DNA from: CAYWNA01 sp964459305
GTDB taxonomy: Bacteria; Planctomycetota; Planctomycetia; Pirellulales; Pirellulaceae
Assembly (NCBI GenBank): GCA_964459305.1
Contig: CAYWNA010000009.1
Location: forward strand, 57,742-121,741
DNA length: 64,000 bases
Reading direction: 5' to 3'
Shown: piece after piece, positions 44,909 to 53,818 of the stretch
Layout: every line of letters begins with the position of its first letter
Position numbering within the stretch: position 1 is the first letter of the stretch
Notes under the pieces: generated by a model
The model's database searches: none
The model's input: only the letters and a program-made list of their open reading frames with translations
Told to the model about the DNA's origin: nothing
Position numbers and translations under genes: made by a program

Positions 44909-44989
44909 TCGCAATGGACGGAGGCTCTCACCGAAGTCTCAAGCCCGTGAAAGTGGTAAACAAACACGGTAAATCAAAGGAGCTTTAAC

Positions 44990-47248
44990 ATGAAGAAGAT
45001 CGTCGTCGGATTCGTTCTGATGTTTATCTGCGCCTCGGCTGCAGGGGCTGAGGAAGAAGCTGTCAATATCGGCGGGCGGCTGGAATTGCTCGTGGATGAT
45101 TTCCTGATCGAAGCCATGGATGGCAAGACGCGGCTTCAACTGCACCGGCCCGAACGACGTGAGATCGTTTTGCGGACCGATGAGCCTTGGGGCGGTAATG
45201 CCAGCGGATATCAGTCGGTGTTCAAGGACGGTGACTTGTACCGGATGTACTATCGGACCGGCCACTACCGCCATTCGGGTCCGCCGGCGCAGGCGTTGGA
45301 AGACCATCCTTGGTTTCTGTGCTACGCCGAAAGCGACGACGGGATCCATTGGTGCAAGCCCGAGCTGGGATTGTTTGAGTTCGAAGGATCCACGGCGAAC
45401 AATATCATCGTAACGCCCGAGCTGATCGCCGAGATCGGCGGATGCCCGGCCCACACGGCAACGTTCAAGGACGCAAATCCGGATTGCCCGCCGGCGGAAA
45501 AGTACAAAATCATCACCGTCGGCAGTAAGCCGCGCGGGCTGCACGTGCTGGTTTCGGCGGACGGTATCCATTTCTCGTTGAAGAGCAAAGAACCGTTTGT
45601 TACCAGCGGCGCGTTCGATTCGCAGAACCTCGTGTTCTGGGATTCTGTGCGAGGCGAATACCGGGAGTATCATCGCGACTTTCGCGACGGAGTGCGCGGC
45701 ATTCGCACTGCCGTATCCCCCGACCTGAAACAACCGTTCCCGGAACCGCAATGGCTGGTCTACCCGGATTCGCCCGTGATGGCCCTCTACACAAACCAGA
45801 TTCAGCCCTACTATCGCGCCCCTCACATCTTCATGGGATTCCCGAAACGCTACAACGATCGCGGATGGTCCGAACCCATGCTGGCGCTGCCCGAGTTGGA
45901 CGAAAGGCTGGCACGTGCCAAGGCGCACCCGCGCTACGGCACGACAATCACCGACGGCGTGTTTATGACCAGCCGAGACGGCCTAACCTTCAATCGCTGG
46001 AGTGAGGCGTTTCTGCGGCCGGGCCCCAGGAAAAAGGACTCGTGGGTCTACGGCGACAATTTTATCTTTTGGGGCATGGTGGAAACAGAATCTCATCTGG
46101 GGCACGCGCCGAACGAACTGTCGTTATACGCAGTGGAAGGATACTGGGAAGGTATCTGCACCGACTTCCGCCGTCTGACGATGCGTGTTGACGGCTTCGT
46201 GTCGGCCCATGCCCCGTACAGTGGCGGTGAGATCGTCACCAAACCGGTCATTTTCGAAGGCGGCAACCTCACACTGAACGTCGAAACGTCTGCCATGGGC
46301 AGTATCCAGGTCGAGCTACAGGATGCCGAGGGTAATCCCATCGAAGGCTATACTTTGGACGACTGCCCGCCCATCTTCTGCGACGATCTGTGCTATGTCG
46401 TGCGCTGGGATAATGGCGGGGATGTGCGCCCGCTTGAGGGCAAACCGGTGCGTCTCCGCTTCGTGCTCAAAGACGCCGACCTGTACGCCTTTCAGTTTGT
46501 GCCGTATTCGCCCGATCCTGAACGCCCGGATGTAGCAAAGCTGGGTGGACGCATGCGGCTGCCGCCGAAGTCCAAGGACAGGGAGCCCTTTGTGGTACTG
46601 GAAGACGACTTCCAATCTGCCGAAGCAGGAACGTCGCCCACCGAGACGGACCTTGACCCAATTGTTGGCGACGGCGGATCGGGATGGCTCATCCGCGAAG
46701 GCGCCCCGGACCGTGTACAAGTGCTGAACGATGATCCGGTCGGTAGCGGGACGTCAGGATCCAACCATTACATGAAGATCGAACGCCGCGAAGAGCATGG
46801 GACACAAGGCGGCCGCGCTTGGTTGCGGATGGCGCCGCAAGATGCTGCCGACACGAAAAACGGCGTCATCGAGATTCAAGCAAAAGTGTACGTGCCGTCG
46901 ACGAACCGCTACTGTGTCGACCTGGACGGCTTCGACGGGCCACCGAACGAATGGTGGAAGCGAGCTTTCCATCTGCGCCTGTTCCCGGATGGCCGGGCTG
47001 CGTACTACCAAGAAGAAGAGCACCACGACATCCCCGGCGTGCGGTTCGTGCCGGATACGTGGGTCGACGTGACCCTCACCGCGCGCATGAAGGAGGCGAT
47101 GTTCGACGTCACCATCGACGGCGCCACGGCCATCGACCTTCCGTTCGCCACACCCGACGTACATCGGATCCAAACGCTCGTGCTCTGCCCGAACACAAAC
47201 AACTGCACAATGTACATCGACGACGTCCACATCCGCGTGGTGCCGTGA
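44990..47248 (+). CDS. Secreted five-bladed-propeller glycosidase-like protein with C-terminal lectin-like domain
   Basis: A 752-residue exported protein. Signal peptide: KKIVVGFVLMFICASAAGA. Residues about 25-420 show the repeated pattern of GH32/GH43-type propellers (LELLVDDFLIEAMDGKTRL, SVFKDGDLYRMYYRTGHYRH, CYAESDDGIHWCKPELGLFE, DGVFMTSRDGLTFNRWSEAF). A beta-sandwich follows (GGNLTLNVETSAMGSIQVEL). The last 200 residues, with FEDDF-like LEDDFQSAEAG and MKEAMFDVTIDGATAIDLPF, resemble a LamG/concanavalin-like module. CAAAGGAG precedes ATG 44990. Proteins of this type are abundant in planctomycetes; catalytic activity is unproven. Confidence 0.7.
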   Translation: MKKIVVGFVLMFICASAAGAEEEAVNIGGRLELLVDDFLIEAMDGKTRLQLHRPERREIVLRTDEPWGGNASGYQSVFKDGDLYRMYYRTGHYRHSGPPAQALEDHPWFLCYAESDDGIHWCKPELGLFEFEGSTANNIIVTPELIAEIGGCPAHTATFKDANPDCPPAEKYKIITVGSKPRGLHVLVSADGIHFSLKSKEPFVTSGAFDSQNLVFWDSVRGEYREYHRDFRDGVRGIRTAVSPDLKQPFPEPQWLVYPDSPVMALYTNQIQPYYRAPHIFMGFPKRYNDRGWSEPMLALPELDERLARAKAHPRYGTTITDGVFMTSRDGLTFNRWSEAFLRPGPRKKDSWVYGDNFIFWGMVETESHLGHAPNELSLYAVEGYWEGICTDFRRLTMRVDGFVSAHAPYSGGEIVTKPVIFEGGNLTLNVETSAMGSIQVELQDAEGNPIEGYTLDDCPPIFCDDLCYVVRWDNGGDVRPLEGKPVRLRFVLKDADLYAFQFVPYSPDPERPDVAKLGGRMRLPPKSKDREPFVVLEDDFQSAEAGTSPTETDLDPIVGDGGSGWLIREGAPDRVQVLNDDPVGSGTSGSNHYMKIERREEHGTQGGRAWLRMAPQDAADTKNGVIEIQAKVYVPSTNRYCVDLDGFDGPPNEWWKRAFHLRLFPDGRAAYYQEEEHHDIPGVRFVPDTWVDVTLTARMKEAMFDVTIDGATAIDLPFATPDVHRIQTLVLCPNTNNCTMYIDDVHIRVVP

Positions 47249-47260
47249 GCGAGCTGCTAT

Positions 47261-47454
47261 AACCCAAACGTTGCATACTTCCGTGGCGAGCGGCGGGCGT
47301 CAGCCCGCTGATTGGAGTGGCAAACGTCACTCGGTACATCTCTCGGAGGACTTCACCACCGGTGAATTCTAGAACGGCGTATGGAACATTCGATTTGGTC
47401 GAGAAATCAGGGGCCTGACGGCACCCGCTCACCGTCTTTTCCGCGACCAACGGG
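47261..47454. repeat. 194-bp dispersed repeat (family C), copy 1
   Basis: Runs from AACCCAAACGTTGCAT to the AACGGG at 47454 and is closely matched by 51636-51829 in the same orientation and with the same length. Its own ends (GCGAGCGGCGGGCGTCAGCC near the left and the complement of CTGACGGCACCCGCTCACCG near the right) are imperfect inverted repeats. It begins 12 bases after one stop codon and ends 13 bases before the stop of the convergent gene. Confidence 0.88.
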
Positions 47455-47467
47455 ATAACTGTCTCGG

Positions 47468-48997
47468 TCACCCGCCGCCGAACCACGTCGTGGTCAGCTT
47501 GATCGTCAGCCCCCATCCGCTGATGGCCGCAAAGATGGAGAGAATGACCGCCGATGCCACGCCGCCTACCAGTACCGGGAGCCGCGTGCGATACGCGGGC
47601 GGCAGCTTGAAATTGAGATACAGGGCCGCGAACATCACCAGCGCCAGCGCGAGGTTGCTGACGAGAAAGCTGGCGATTTGAATGAGCATGTCGAACGAGG
47701 CTGCCGTCCACACAAATGCCGCAGTGGACACGAACAGATACGCGCAGATGAACGCCCGGATCTTATTATAATCCCACGTGCGATCGGGCCAAACCGCTTG
47801 GAAGAACTCCTGTGTGACGCGAGCGTAAGCCTCGGGTAATGCTTGCAGGGTGCCCCACATTGCGGCAATGACACACACGTAATAGACAACGACCAAGTAC
47901 GGATGGATGTTGCGCCAGACGTGGGCTTGTTCGGTCAACAGGCTCCAACCTTGGAAACCCGCCTCAAGCCGTCCCTCTGCCAGCATGGGATACAAAACGG
48001 CTGCGCCCGACATCATGAACGCGCCGGTGACGATGAACAACACGATGGCGCCCATGCCCACATCCCAACGCAACGGCGCTATGAGCGTTCGCAGGCGCTT
48101 CACCTGCTGCGGGTCGTCGGGCAGGTAGTCAATCCGGTCACGCGAAAAGGAGTGCTCGCGGATAGACGCAATCTTCTTGTGCCCGGTCAATCCCCAACCG
48201 TGCAGCCCGATCCAGTTGGCATAGACGATATAGCCCATGATCGTTCCGCCCACGTAGCCAAAAGTCGTCGACATGGTCAGCAACGGGTTCTGCCGGGCGT
48301 CATCGGGTGTCCAATCCGGCAACGAGCTCGGCAGCTTTCCCACGCTGATGCTGCCCACCAACGCCTGCCAGAAGTCAGGGCGGACCATCAGTGTGCCGAT
48401 GACTGTGCCGCTTACCAGAATGCCGCAGATGATGATTTGCTGCTTCTCCAACCGCTGGAACGACAGAACCAGACCGAGGGCGCAAGCGAGTCCGACAAAA
48501 CACGTGGTCAATGCGTTCTCCCAAACCGGTTGCGCCACGGACTGAGGTAACCCATCTTGAAGCAGATAATGAAGCAAGACGCCACAGGGCTTGGCGATCG
48601 CGGCCCATACCAGCGGGGCTATCAGCATTTCCAAGACCACAATGGCGATGAGAAACCAGCCTCGCGGCCCGGGCAGGTGGACCAGGCGATGGCCTATGTA
48701 TTCGCCGCTGACCGCCGTGTAGCGTCCAAGCAGGTAGGTAAGAAACACGCCCTTGACAACGCAACTCAAGAGCACAAGCCACAGCAAATCGTAACCCGCC
48801 CACGAACCGGCGCGCACTACCACAATCGTCTCACCCGCACCGATCGCCATCGACGCAATAATCGCCGCCGGACCAAACACGGCCATCAGGCCCAACAGCT
48901 TCCTTATCGACCAGGGCTCAGCAAACACACCGCCGAGCGGCGGTATGGTCACTTTGTCGATCGTTTCCGATTGGTCCGATGCTTCGTTGGGTGTCAA
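47468..48997 (-). CDS. Nramp-like membrane transporter
   Basis: A 509-residue integral membrane protein with about 11-12 helices. The first helix (GPAAIIASMAIGAGETIVVV) occupies the position of the Nramp metal-binding helix 1, where metal transporters have DPGN; here it reads GAGE. Other helices: WFLIAIVVLEMLIAPLVWAA, MSTTFGYVGGTIMGYIVYA, VGMGAIVLFIVTGAFMMSGA, YLVVVYYVCVIAAMWGTLQ. Such diverged Nramp-family proteins are frequent in planctomycetes; without DPGN, Mn/Fe transport cannot be assumed. The start is a TTG at 48997 with GGGAG upstream; a later start is possible. It converges with the propeller gene across the 194-bp repeat. Confidence 0.75.
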   Translation of the reverse strand: MTPNEASDQSETIDKVTIPPLGGVFAEPWSIRKLLGLMAVFGPAAIIASMAIGAGETIVVVRAGSWAGYDLLWLVLLSCVVKGVFLTYLLGRYTAVSGEYIGHRLVHLPGPRGWFLIAIVVLEMLIAPLVWAAIAKPCGVLLHYLLQDGLPQSVAQPVWENALTTCFVGLACALGLVLSFQRLEKQQIIICGILVSGTVIGTLMVRPDFWQALVGSISVGKLPSSLPDWTPDDARQNPLLTMSTTFGYVGGTIMGYIVYANWIGLHGWGLTGHKKIASIREHSFSRDRIDYLPDDPQQVKRLRTLIAPLRWDVGMGAIVLFIVTGAFMMSGAAVLYPMLAEGRLEAGFQGWSLLTEQAHVWRNIHPYLVVVYYVCVIAAMWGTLQALPEAYARVTQEFFQAVWPDRTWDYNKIRAFICAYLFVSTAAFVWTAASFDMLIQIASFLVSNLALALVMFAALYLNFKLPPAYRTRLPVLVGGVASAVILSIFAAISGWGLTIKLTTTWFGGG

Positions 48998-49096
48998 GTG
49001 GATGCTCCCGTCGCCAAATCGCGTCTCGGTGATCTCAAAAGCCCGTAGAGGAAGTATATGGCAGTGCGAAGGACTTCGCGACCGCGGAGGTCGCTA

Positions 49097-49223
49097 GTGC
49101 TTTGTCAAAGCCCAGAATTAGGGTTGGCTGAATCAGCCGCCACGCGCTAGCGTCCGGTTCTCTCAGGGAAACCGTGGGCTAGCGCCCAGCGGCTGATCCT
49201 AAGATTCAGCTTTGACACAGCAC
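49097..49223. repeat. 127-bp palindromic element (family I)
   Basis: Ends GTGCTTTGTCAAAGC (49097-49111) and GCTTTGACACAGCAC (49209-49223) are inverted with one mismatch. Inside, AATCAGCCGC and GCGCTAGCG pair with CGCTAGCGCC and GCGGCTGAT, so the whole unit folds into a long hairpin. It lies in the 650-base gap upstream of the sigma factor gene. Confidence 0.8.
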
Positions 49224-49294
49224 AGCGCCAAGAGTTCGACTTGATCGTTAGATGAGTTTTCGCCTATCTTTTACCGCGAAGCGGTTCAACAGCA

Positions 49295-49468
49295 TAGCCC
49301 AGGGTCGCGGCGCAGACGCGCACCCTGGGATTGTGGAAAGACAAAACCACTTACGCTGAAGGCGTTGCACAGATCGTATGGCCTGCGAGTCTTGTATAAC
49401 GCCTTCAGCGTAAATCAATTTTTTGCCTTGCTAACCCAGGGTGCGCGGCAGACCGCGGCCCTGGGCTA
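49295..49468. repeat. 174-bp nested palindromic element (family J)
   Basis: Outer arms begin TAGCCCAGGGTCGCGGC (49295) and end at the complement CTGGGCTA (49468). An inner perfect pair is TTACGCTGAAGGCGTT (49351-49366) with 49398-49413. Weaker similarity between 49267-49290 and 49472-49493 suggests a third, outermost pair. With family I it accounts for most of the 48998-49650 intergenic region. Confidence 0.8.
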
Positions 49469-49650
49469 CGATGTGGGACCGCGTTGCGGTGAAGAGTGAA
49501 GTTAGAAACGTTGCTGATTATTTCAGCATTATTTCGCGTGGCAATTCGAGACGTCATAATGGTTTAGGCGACGCCACGCGATAGAAAAGCACTTTCGCGC
49601 TTACATTTTCGGCGCCGATTGCAGTTCCCTTAGTAGAAGACGTTCGCTCG

Positions 49651-50283
49651 ATGACCGCAGACGACGACTCCACCGAAGAACGGCTGCTACGAGCTGCGCG
49701 TGGAGATCGGCAGGCGCTGGACGAATTGCTGGCCGCTCACCGATCGCGCCTGCGTCAGATCGTTGCGGTACGGCTCGACAAGCGGTTGGCCAGCCGCATC
49801 GATGCCTCGGACGTGGTCCAAGATAGCCTTTTGGAGGCGTCCGAGCGGCTGCCGGAGTATTTGAGCGCCCCGGAGGTCCCGTTCTTCGTGTGGCTCAGAC
49901 AGTTGGCTTGGCAGCGTGTGGCCCAGTTATATCGCTACCATGTGGAGGCTCAGTGTCGGAGCGTCGAAAAGGAAGCCGCTGATGGAGTGCCGTTGTCGGA
50001 CGAATCCGTTATGGTTCTGGCCGACCGGCTTGCGATGTCAGGTACTTCTCCCAGCGGTCGTTTAAGGAGGGAAGAGTTGCGCACTCAAGTGCGCAGAGCT
50101 CTTGCTCGCCTGGCCCCGAACGATCAGGAGGTGTTGGTGTTGCGGCATCTGGAACAGCTATCCACTCGCGAGATTTCTGCAGTGCTGAAGATCTCCGAAC
50201 CCGCCGTCCGTCGTCGCCAACGTTGTGCCTTGGAGCGTCTGACGAGGGTGCTGCGCACTGCGTCGGAGGAGGGCAGCCGATGA
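49651..50283 (+). CDS. ECF-like RNA polymerase sigma factor (planctomycete type)
   Basis: A 210-residue sigma-70-family protein. Region 2 is visible as RIDASDVVQDSLLEASERLP with VPFFVWLRQLAWQRVAQLYR; region 4 as LAPNDQEVLVLRHLEQLSTR followed by EISAVLKISEPAVRRRQRCA, a helix-turn-helix. This type, encoded next to a Ser/Thr kinase, is a hallmark of planctomycetes, where the kinase is thought to signal to the sigma factor. The stop overlaps the kinase start in ATGA, so the two are translationally coupled. The partner kinase here is incomplete. Confidence 0.93.
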   Translation: MTADDDSTEERLLRAARGDRQALDELLAAHRSRLRQIVAVRLDKRLASRIDASDVVQDSLLEASERLPEYLSAPEVPFFVWLRQLAWQRVAQLYRYHVEAQCRSVEKEAADGVPLSDESVMVLADRLAMSGTSPSGRLRREELRTQVRRALARLAPNDQEVLVLRHLEQLSTREISAVLKISEPAVRRRQRCALERLTRVLRTASEEGSR

Positions 50284-51014
50284 CCGAGCGAATCAGCGAT
50301 GCCGGGCCCAAGCCGGGGGCGAGCGAGATACTCGACGATTTGTACGAGGAGATCACGGCCAAGGTGCATGCGGGCGAGCAGCTTGACCTGGAAGCCTACG
50401 TGCGCCGGTTTCCCGAGCATGAGGACCAGTTCCGCGAACTGGTCCGAGCGGTCGGGGCGCTCGCCGACTTGGGGCTTTCCATTTCCTCGGAGGGATCGGG
50501 ACCGGCGAGGCGGCTGGGCAGCCAACCGGTGACCGGCGTCTTGGGTGACTTCCGCATCGTCGGCGAAATCGGCCGGGGCGGCATGGGCGTGGTTTACGAG
50601 GCGGAGCAGATTTCGCTGGGACGACGGGTCGCGCTCAAGGTGCTCCCCTTTGCGGCGTTAGTGGATCCAAAGCATCTTCAGCGGTTTCAAAACGAGGCTC
50701 GGGCGGCCGCTTCGCTGGATCATCCAAACATCGTTCACGTGTACTCAGTCGGCTGCGAACGGGCCGTTCACTTTTACGCCATGCAGTACATCGAAGGTCA
50801 GACCCTGGCCCGCGTGATCGAGGATCTCCGACGGGTGGAAAATCTTGATAAGAAAGGCGAACACGCGCCGCAGCGCGGTGAGTTGGAAAAAAACGGGAGT
50901 CTCCGGGAGGGCGAGGCTCGCCCTCCCAATTTCGGGACGCCCTCAGTTAATCCGTCAGCTCTGCTGACAAGAATTGACAAGGCTCTGCCGATGGTTCTGA
51001 ATTCACACAAATAG
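50280..51014 (+). CDS. Truncated serine/threonine protein kinase (N-lobe only)
   Basis: Starts at the ATG of an ATGA overlap with the sigma gene and gives 244 residues. Residues 15-75 are the usual helical N-terminal region (LDLEAYVRRFPEHEDQFREL). The kinase N-lobe is intact: GRGGMGVVYEA (glycine loop, about 98-108), VALKVLPF with Lys120, NEARAAASLDHPNIVHVY with Glu139 and the hinge YAMQYIEGQTLARVIEDL. After about residue 190 homology stops; the HRD catalytic loop, DFG and everything after are missing. The C-terminal 50 residues are encoded by unrelated DNA including a palindrome at 50905-50927. Family members usually have 500-1,000+ residues. Cannot be an active kinase; probably a relic, or a regulatory remnant. 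Confidence 0.85.
   Translation: MTERISDAGPKPGASEILDDLYEEITAKVHAGEQLDLEAYVRRFPEHEDQFRELVRAVGALADLGLSISSEGSGPARRLGSQPVTGVLGDFRIVGEIGRGGMGVVYEAEQISLGRRVALKVLPFAALVDPKHLQRFQNEARAAASLDHPNIVHVYSVGCERAVHFYAMQYIEGQTLARVIEDLRRVENLDKKGEHAPQRGELEKNGSLREGEARPPNFGTPSVNPSALLTRIDKALPMVLNSHK
50905..50946. repeat. Short palindrome related to family D, inside the kinase remnant
   Basis: GGGAGGGCGA-GGC-TCGCCCTCCC (50905-50927) is a perfect inverted repeat. The following AATTTCGGGACGCCCTCAG matches, with a few changes, the outer arm of the element at 16982-17112. It is translated as part of the C-terminal tail of the truncated kinase. Confidence 0.75.
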
Positions 51015-51159
51015 AGACCGGTGGACCCGAACAGCTGTCCACGCGGTGGTCCTGGGATTACACTGTTGGAAATGTGGGCAGTGCCATCGCGCGGTTTGCC
51101 GGTAGTTCACCGCACGGTGGGCTTCATTCAACCATGCATCTCGAAAGGAAGGTAGAACA

Positions 51160-51636
51160 ATGGTGACGACAACAAGAAGAGCCGTATTGGTCCTAGCCAC
51201 AGTTTTCTTGGTTGGCAGCTTGAGCATTGGCTATCACAGCGGGACTTGCGACGGTGGCCTCGGCGCAGCAGCCGTTTTTGGGGCGGAAAAGGACAAACCC
51301 AAGGCAACCATTCCTGCTGAATTGAAAGGGTTCCAGGGAATGATGAAGGGGAAGCTCGCAAAGAAGGGCAAGGCCTTTATCGTCGTCAAGGTGGAAGAAA
51401 TCATGAAGGTCTGGGAAGGCAACAAGGCAGAGGACCCCAAGAAGGCGGTCGGGCGGACGTTGACACTGAACCTGAAGAAAGTCAGCGACCATCATCGCGA
51501 CCGAATCATGAAGAACTTCCGAGGACTCAAGAAAGGGGACCAAATCGAGCTTGAAGCCTTTGATCTCGGCGAGAAGACCCTGTGCATCAAAGAATGGCTT
51601 CAAAAGGCCGGGCCAAAGGACAAGCGAACGGACTGA
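51160..51636 (+). CDS. Small exported basic protein of unknown function
   Basis: A 158-residue protein with a signal peptide (AVLVLATVFLVGSLSIGYHS). The mature part is Lys-rich (about 25 Lys) with a compact predicted beta-rich core: GKAFIVVKVEEIMKVWEGNK, GRTLTLNLKKVSDHHRDRIM and GDQIELEAFDLGEKTLCIKE, reminiscent of an OB-like barrel but not assignable. GGAAGG lies upstream of ATG 51160. Its TGA is immediately followed by the second 194-bp repeat. Confidence 0.6.
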   Translation: MVTTTRRAVLVLATVFLVGSLSIGYHSGTCDGGLGAAAVFGAEKDKPKATIPAELKGFQGMMKGKLAKKGKAFIVVKVEEIMKVWEGNKAEDPKKAVGRTLTLNLKKVSDHHRDRIMKNFRGLKKGDQIELEAFDLGEKTLCIKEWLQKAGPKDKRTD

Positions 51637-51829
51637 ACCCAAACGTTGCATCTTTCCGTGGCGAGCGGCGGGCGTCAGCCCGCTGATTGAAATGGCAACC
51701 ATCACTGGGTACTGCGACGGCAGGACCTCGGCACCGGTGAATCCCAGAACGGCGTTTGGGACAATCAATTTGGCCGAGAAATCAGGGGCCTGACGGCCCC
51801 CGCTCACCGTCTTTTTTGCAAGCAACGGG
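51636..51829. repeat. 194-bp dispersed repeat (family C), copy 2
   Basis: Same length and orientation as 47261-47454, with scattered substitutions and near-identical first and last 30 bases. It starts at the last base of the TGA of the exported-protein gene and ends 33 bases before the stop of the convergent histidine kinase gene. Ends are imperfect inverted repeats. Confidence 0.88.
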
Positions 51830-51862
51830 TGAATCTCGTTCAGCGCCTTCCCTTTTGGTCTG

Positions 51863-53818
51863 TCACGAACCAGTGGTGGGCGAGGCGTTCTTCTGCGAAG
51901 GCGCGGCCGATGCGGGTAGGCTGAAACAGAACTTGGCCCACTGTCCCGGGTCCGACTCGGCCCATGCGCGACCGCCGTGCTGGCCGATGACCTGAGCGCA
52001 GAGATACAGGCCGAGTCCGCTGCCCTTTCTTGATTTGGTGTTTTCGTTGTCCAATCGAGAGAACTTCTTGAAAAGACCCTCCGCTTCCTCCGAGGCAAAC
52101 CCGTTGCCCTCGTTCCATACCTCGACGAAAATTTCCGCTTCTTTTTGGGTCGCCGTCAGCACGGCCCTTCCGCCGTCTCGTCCGTACTTGGCGGCGTTGT
52201 TCAGGTAGTTTGTCAGGGCGATACGCAAGAGTTCCGGATCGGCGTGCAACTCCACAGAGTCGGGCACGTTGATTTCCAGTGTCACGTTTCGCGAATGGAA
52301 CAGGGCATCCATCTGCGAGGTGCATGGGGCGACCACATCGGCCACGAGATCGATTTCCCGCTTTTCCGCCACCAGTTCGTCCCGCTCCGCTCGCGACAGG
52401 TCAAGGTAGTCCTTAACCATGTCTTGCAGTTCTTCGCAGTTGCGTTTGATACGCTTGAGCGTGTCGGTGCCCTTCTCCGGCACCTCGCAGACGTAACCTT
52501 CCACCAGCAGATTGATCAGCGATTGGATGTTCGCCAACGGCGCTTTGAGCTCGTGGGTTACGAAACCGAGCATATTCATGTAGTTGCTGTTGGCCTTAGC
52601 GAGTTGCTCGTTCGTCTCGGCCAGTTGTTCGTTCTTGGCCCGTAAATTGCGATCGCGCTGTTTGATCGCCTCCTGCATCCGGTGCAGAGCGTCAGAGAGT
52701 TCAGTTATTTCGCGATAGGAACGGCCGGCCGAGATAGAGCTGTCCCAACTGCCTTCGGCGATTTGGCCCGCGCTCCGTTGAAGCCTCCCTAGAGGGCGAG
52801 TGATCCCGTTGACCACGAGTACGGCGGCGATCAATGCCAGACCTAGCAGGATGGCTGTGGGTAGCGCGAACCGGTATATCATCTGCGTTTGAAGTGCGTT
52901 GTAGGGTGCTTCCAGCAGTCCCACGTACAGCATGCCGATCGTCTCGCCGTCGGGATCTCTGAGCGGTTCGTATCCGCTGATGTACCAGGCATCGACAACC
53001 CAAGCACGGTTCCGCCATCGCTTGCCTTCTGCGAGCACGTGCCTTCGGACCTCGTCCGATACCTGCGTCCCGACCGCTCGTTTGCCATTGGCGTCGCGGA
53101 CGTTGGTGGCCACACGCGTACCGTCCAGGAATACGGTCACCGTGCCGACCGGCTTCCCTTCGTACAAGCTGTCTCCAAAGAGAAGGTCCACGAACAGATC
53201 AACCAGTTTGATGTTGTGGTTCAGTGGCCGGCCTCCGTAGATCACGCTGATCACCTTCCCGTCCGAATCGAGAATTGGTGCCGCATACCACTGGAAAAGC
53301 GATTCGGTCGTGCCGCCATCCGGCCAGCCGTCGGGGCGGGGCACAGTCTGGCTCGTGGCGAGTGCGGCGCCGCCTTCAAGTTGCAGCCGATCGGGGCCCA
53401 GAAGCACTGTCCCGTGGGCAAACTCGCCTCGCAGTGCGGCCCGCAGCACGGGATCCCGGTCGACGGGTACGCGAGTCGTTTCTTTCGGAAAAGAGCCAGC
53501 GAGCGGCTCCCCTTCCGGTCCGCAGCAGTTCAGCACGGCGAAGCCAAGTTGTTGCCGAAGCTGCACCAACCGTTGCCCGTGAGTCGCATCTTGGGCGGCA
53601 AATTCCACTTGATCGATGGTGAATCTGAACTGCTCGGCGGCAAGTCTCATCTCCTTCTCGTACAACGACTCGAACATCGTCAGATCGTGATCCACGCGAG
53701 TCTGCGCCTCGCGCACCACGTTTTGCCGGATGCCCGTCGTGCCGACGACGGCAACGACGCCGATTCCAATCAGCAAAAGGGCGGACATACCGCCTATCAA
53801 GGCCACACGGATCGACAT
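51863..53818 (-). CDS. Sensor histidine kinase with extracytoplasmic Cache-type sensor
   Basis: A 651-residue inner-membrane sensor. TM1 is about residues 6-26 (LIGGMSALLLIGIGVVAVVG). A large periplasmic region to about 310 looks like a double Cache domain (WYAAPILDSDGKVISVIYGG, YISGYEPLRDPDGETIGMLY). TM2 (FALPTAILLGLALIAAVLVV) is followed by HAMP (NGITRPLGRLQRSAGQIAEG), a coiled coil and HisKA with His422 in NMLGFVTHELKAPLANIQSL. The ATPase domain has the N box (ALTNYLNNAAKYGRDGG), an atypical G1 box (VWNEGNGF rather than DxGxG) and RKGSGLGLYLCAQVIGQHG. No response regulator is adjacent. The ATG at 53818 lacks an obvious ribosome site. Confidence 0.9.
   Translation of the reverse strand: MSIRVALIGGMSALLLIGIGVVAVVGTTGIRQNVVREAQTRVDHDLTMFESLYEKEMRLAAEQFRFTIDQVEFAAQDATHGQRLVQLRQQLGFAVLNCCGPEGEPLAGSFPKETTRVPVDRDPVLRAALRGEFAHGTVLLGPDRLQLEGGAALATSQTVPRPDGWPDGGTTESLFQWYAAPILDSDGKVISVIYGGRPLNHNIKLVDLFVDLLFGDSLYEGKPVGTVTVFLDGTRVATNVRDANGKRAVGTQVSDEVRRHVLAEGKRWRNRAWVVDAWYISGYEPLRDPDGETIGMLYVGLLEAPYNALQTQMIYRFALPTAILLGLALIAAVLVVNGITRPLGRLQRSAGQIAEGSWDSSISAGRSYREITELSDALHRMQEAIKQRDRNLRAKNEQLAETNEQLAKANSNYMNMLGFVTHELKAPLANIQSLINLLVEGYVCEVPEKGTDTLKRIKRNCEELQDMVKDYLDLSRAERDELVAEKREIDLVADVVAPCTSQMDALFHSRNVTLEINVPDSVELHADPELLRIALTNYLNNAAKYGRDGGRAVLTATQKEAEIFVEVWNEGNGFASEEAEGLFKKFSRLDNENTKSRKGSGLGLYLCAQVIGQHGGRAWAESDPGQWAKFCFSLPASAAPSQKNASPTTGS

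Noticed and set aside
44939..45928. Leftward ORF of 329 codons
   Set aside because: Antisense to the secreted propeller gene; no signal or domain.
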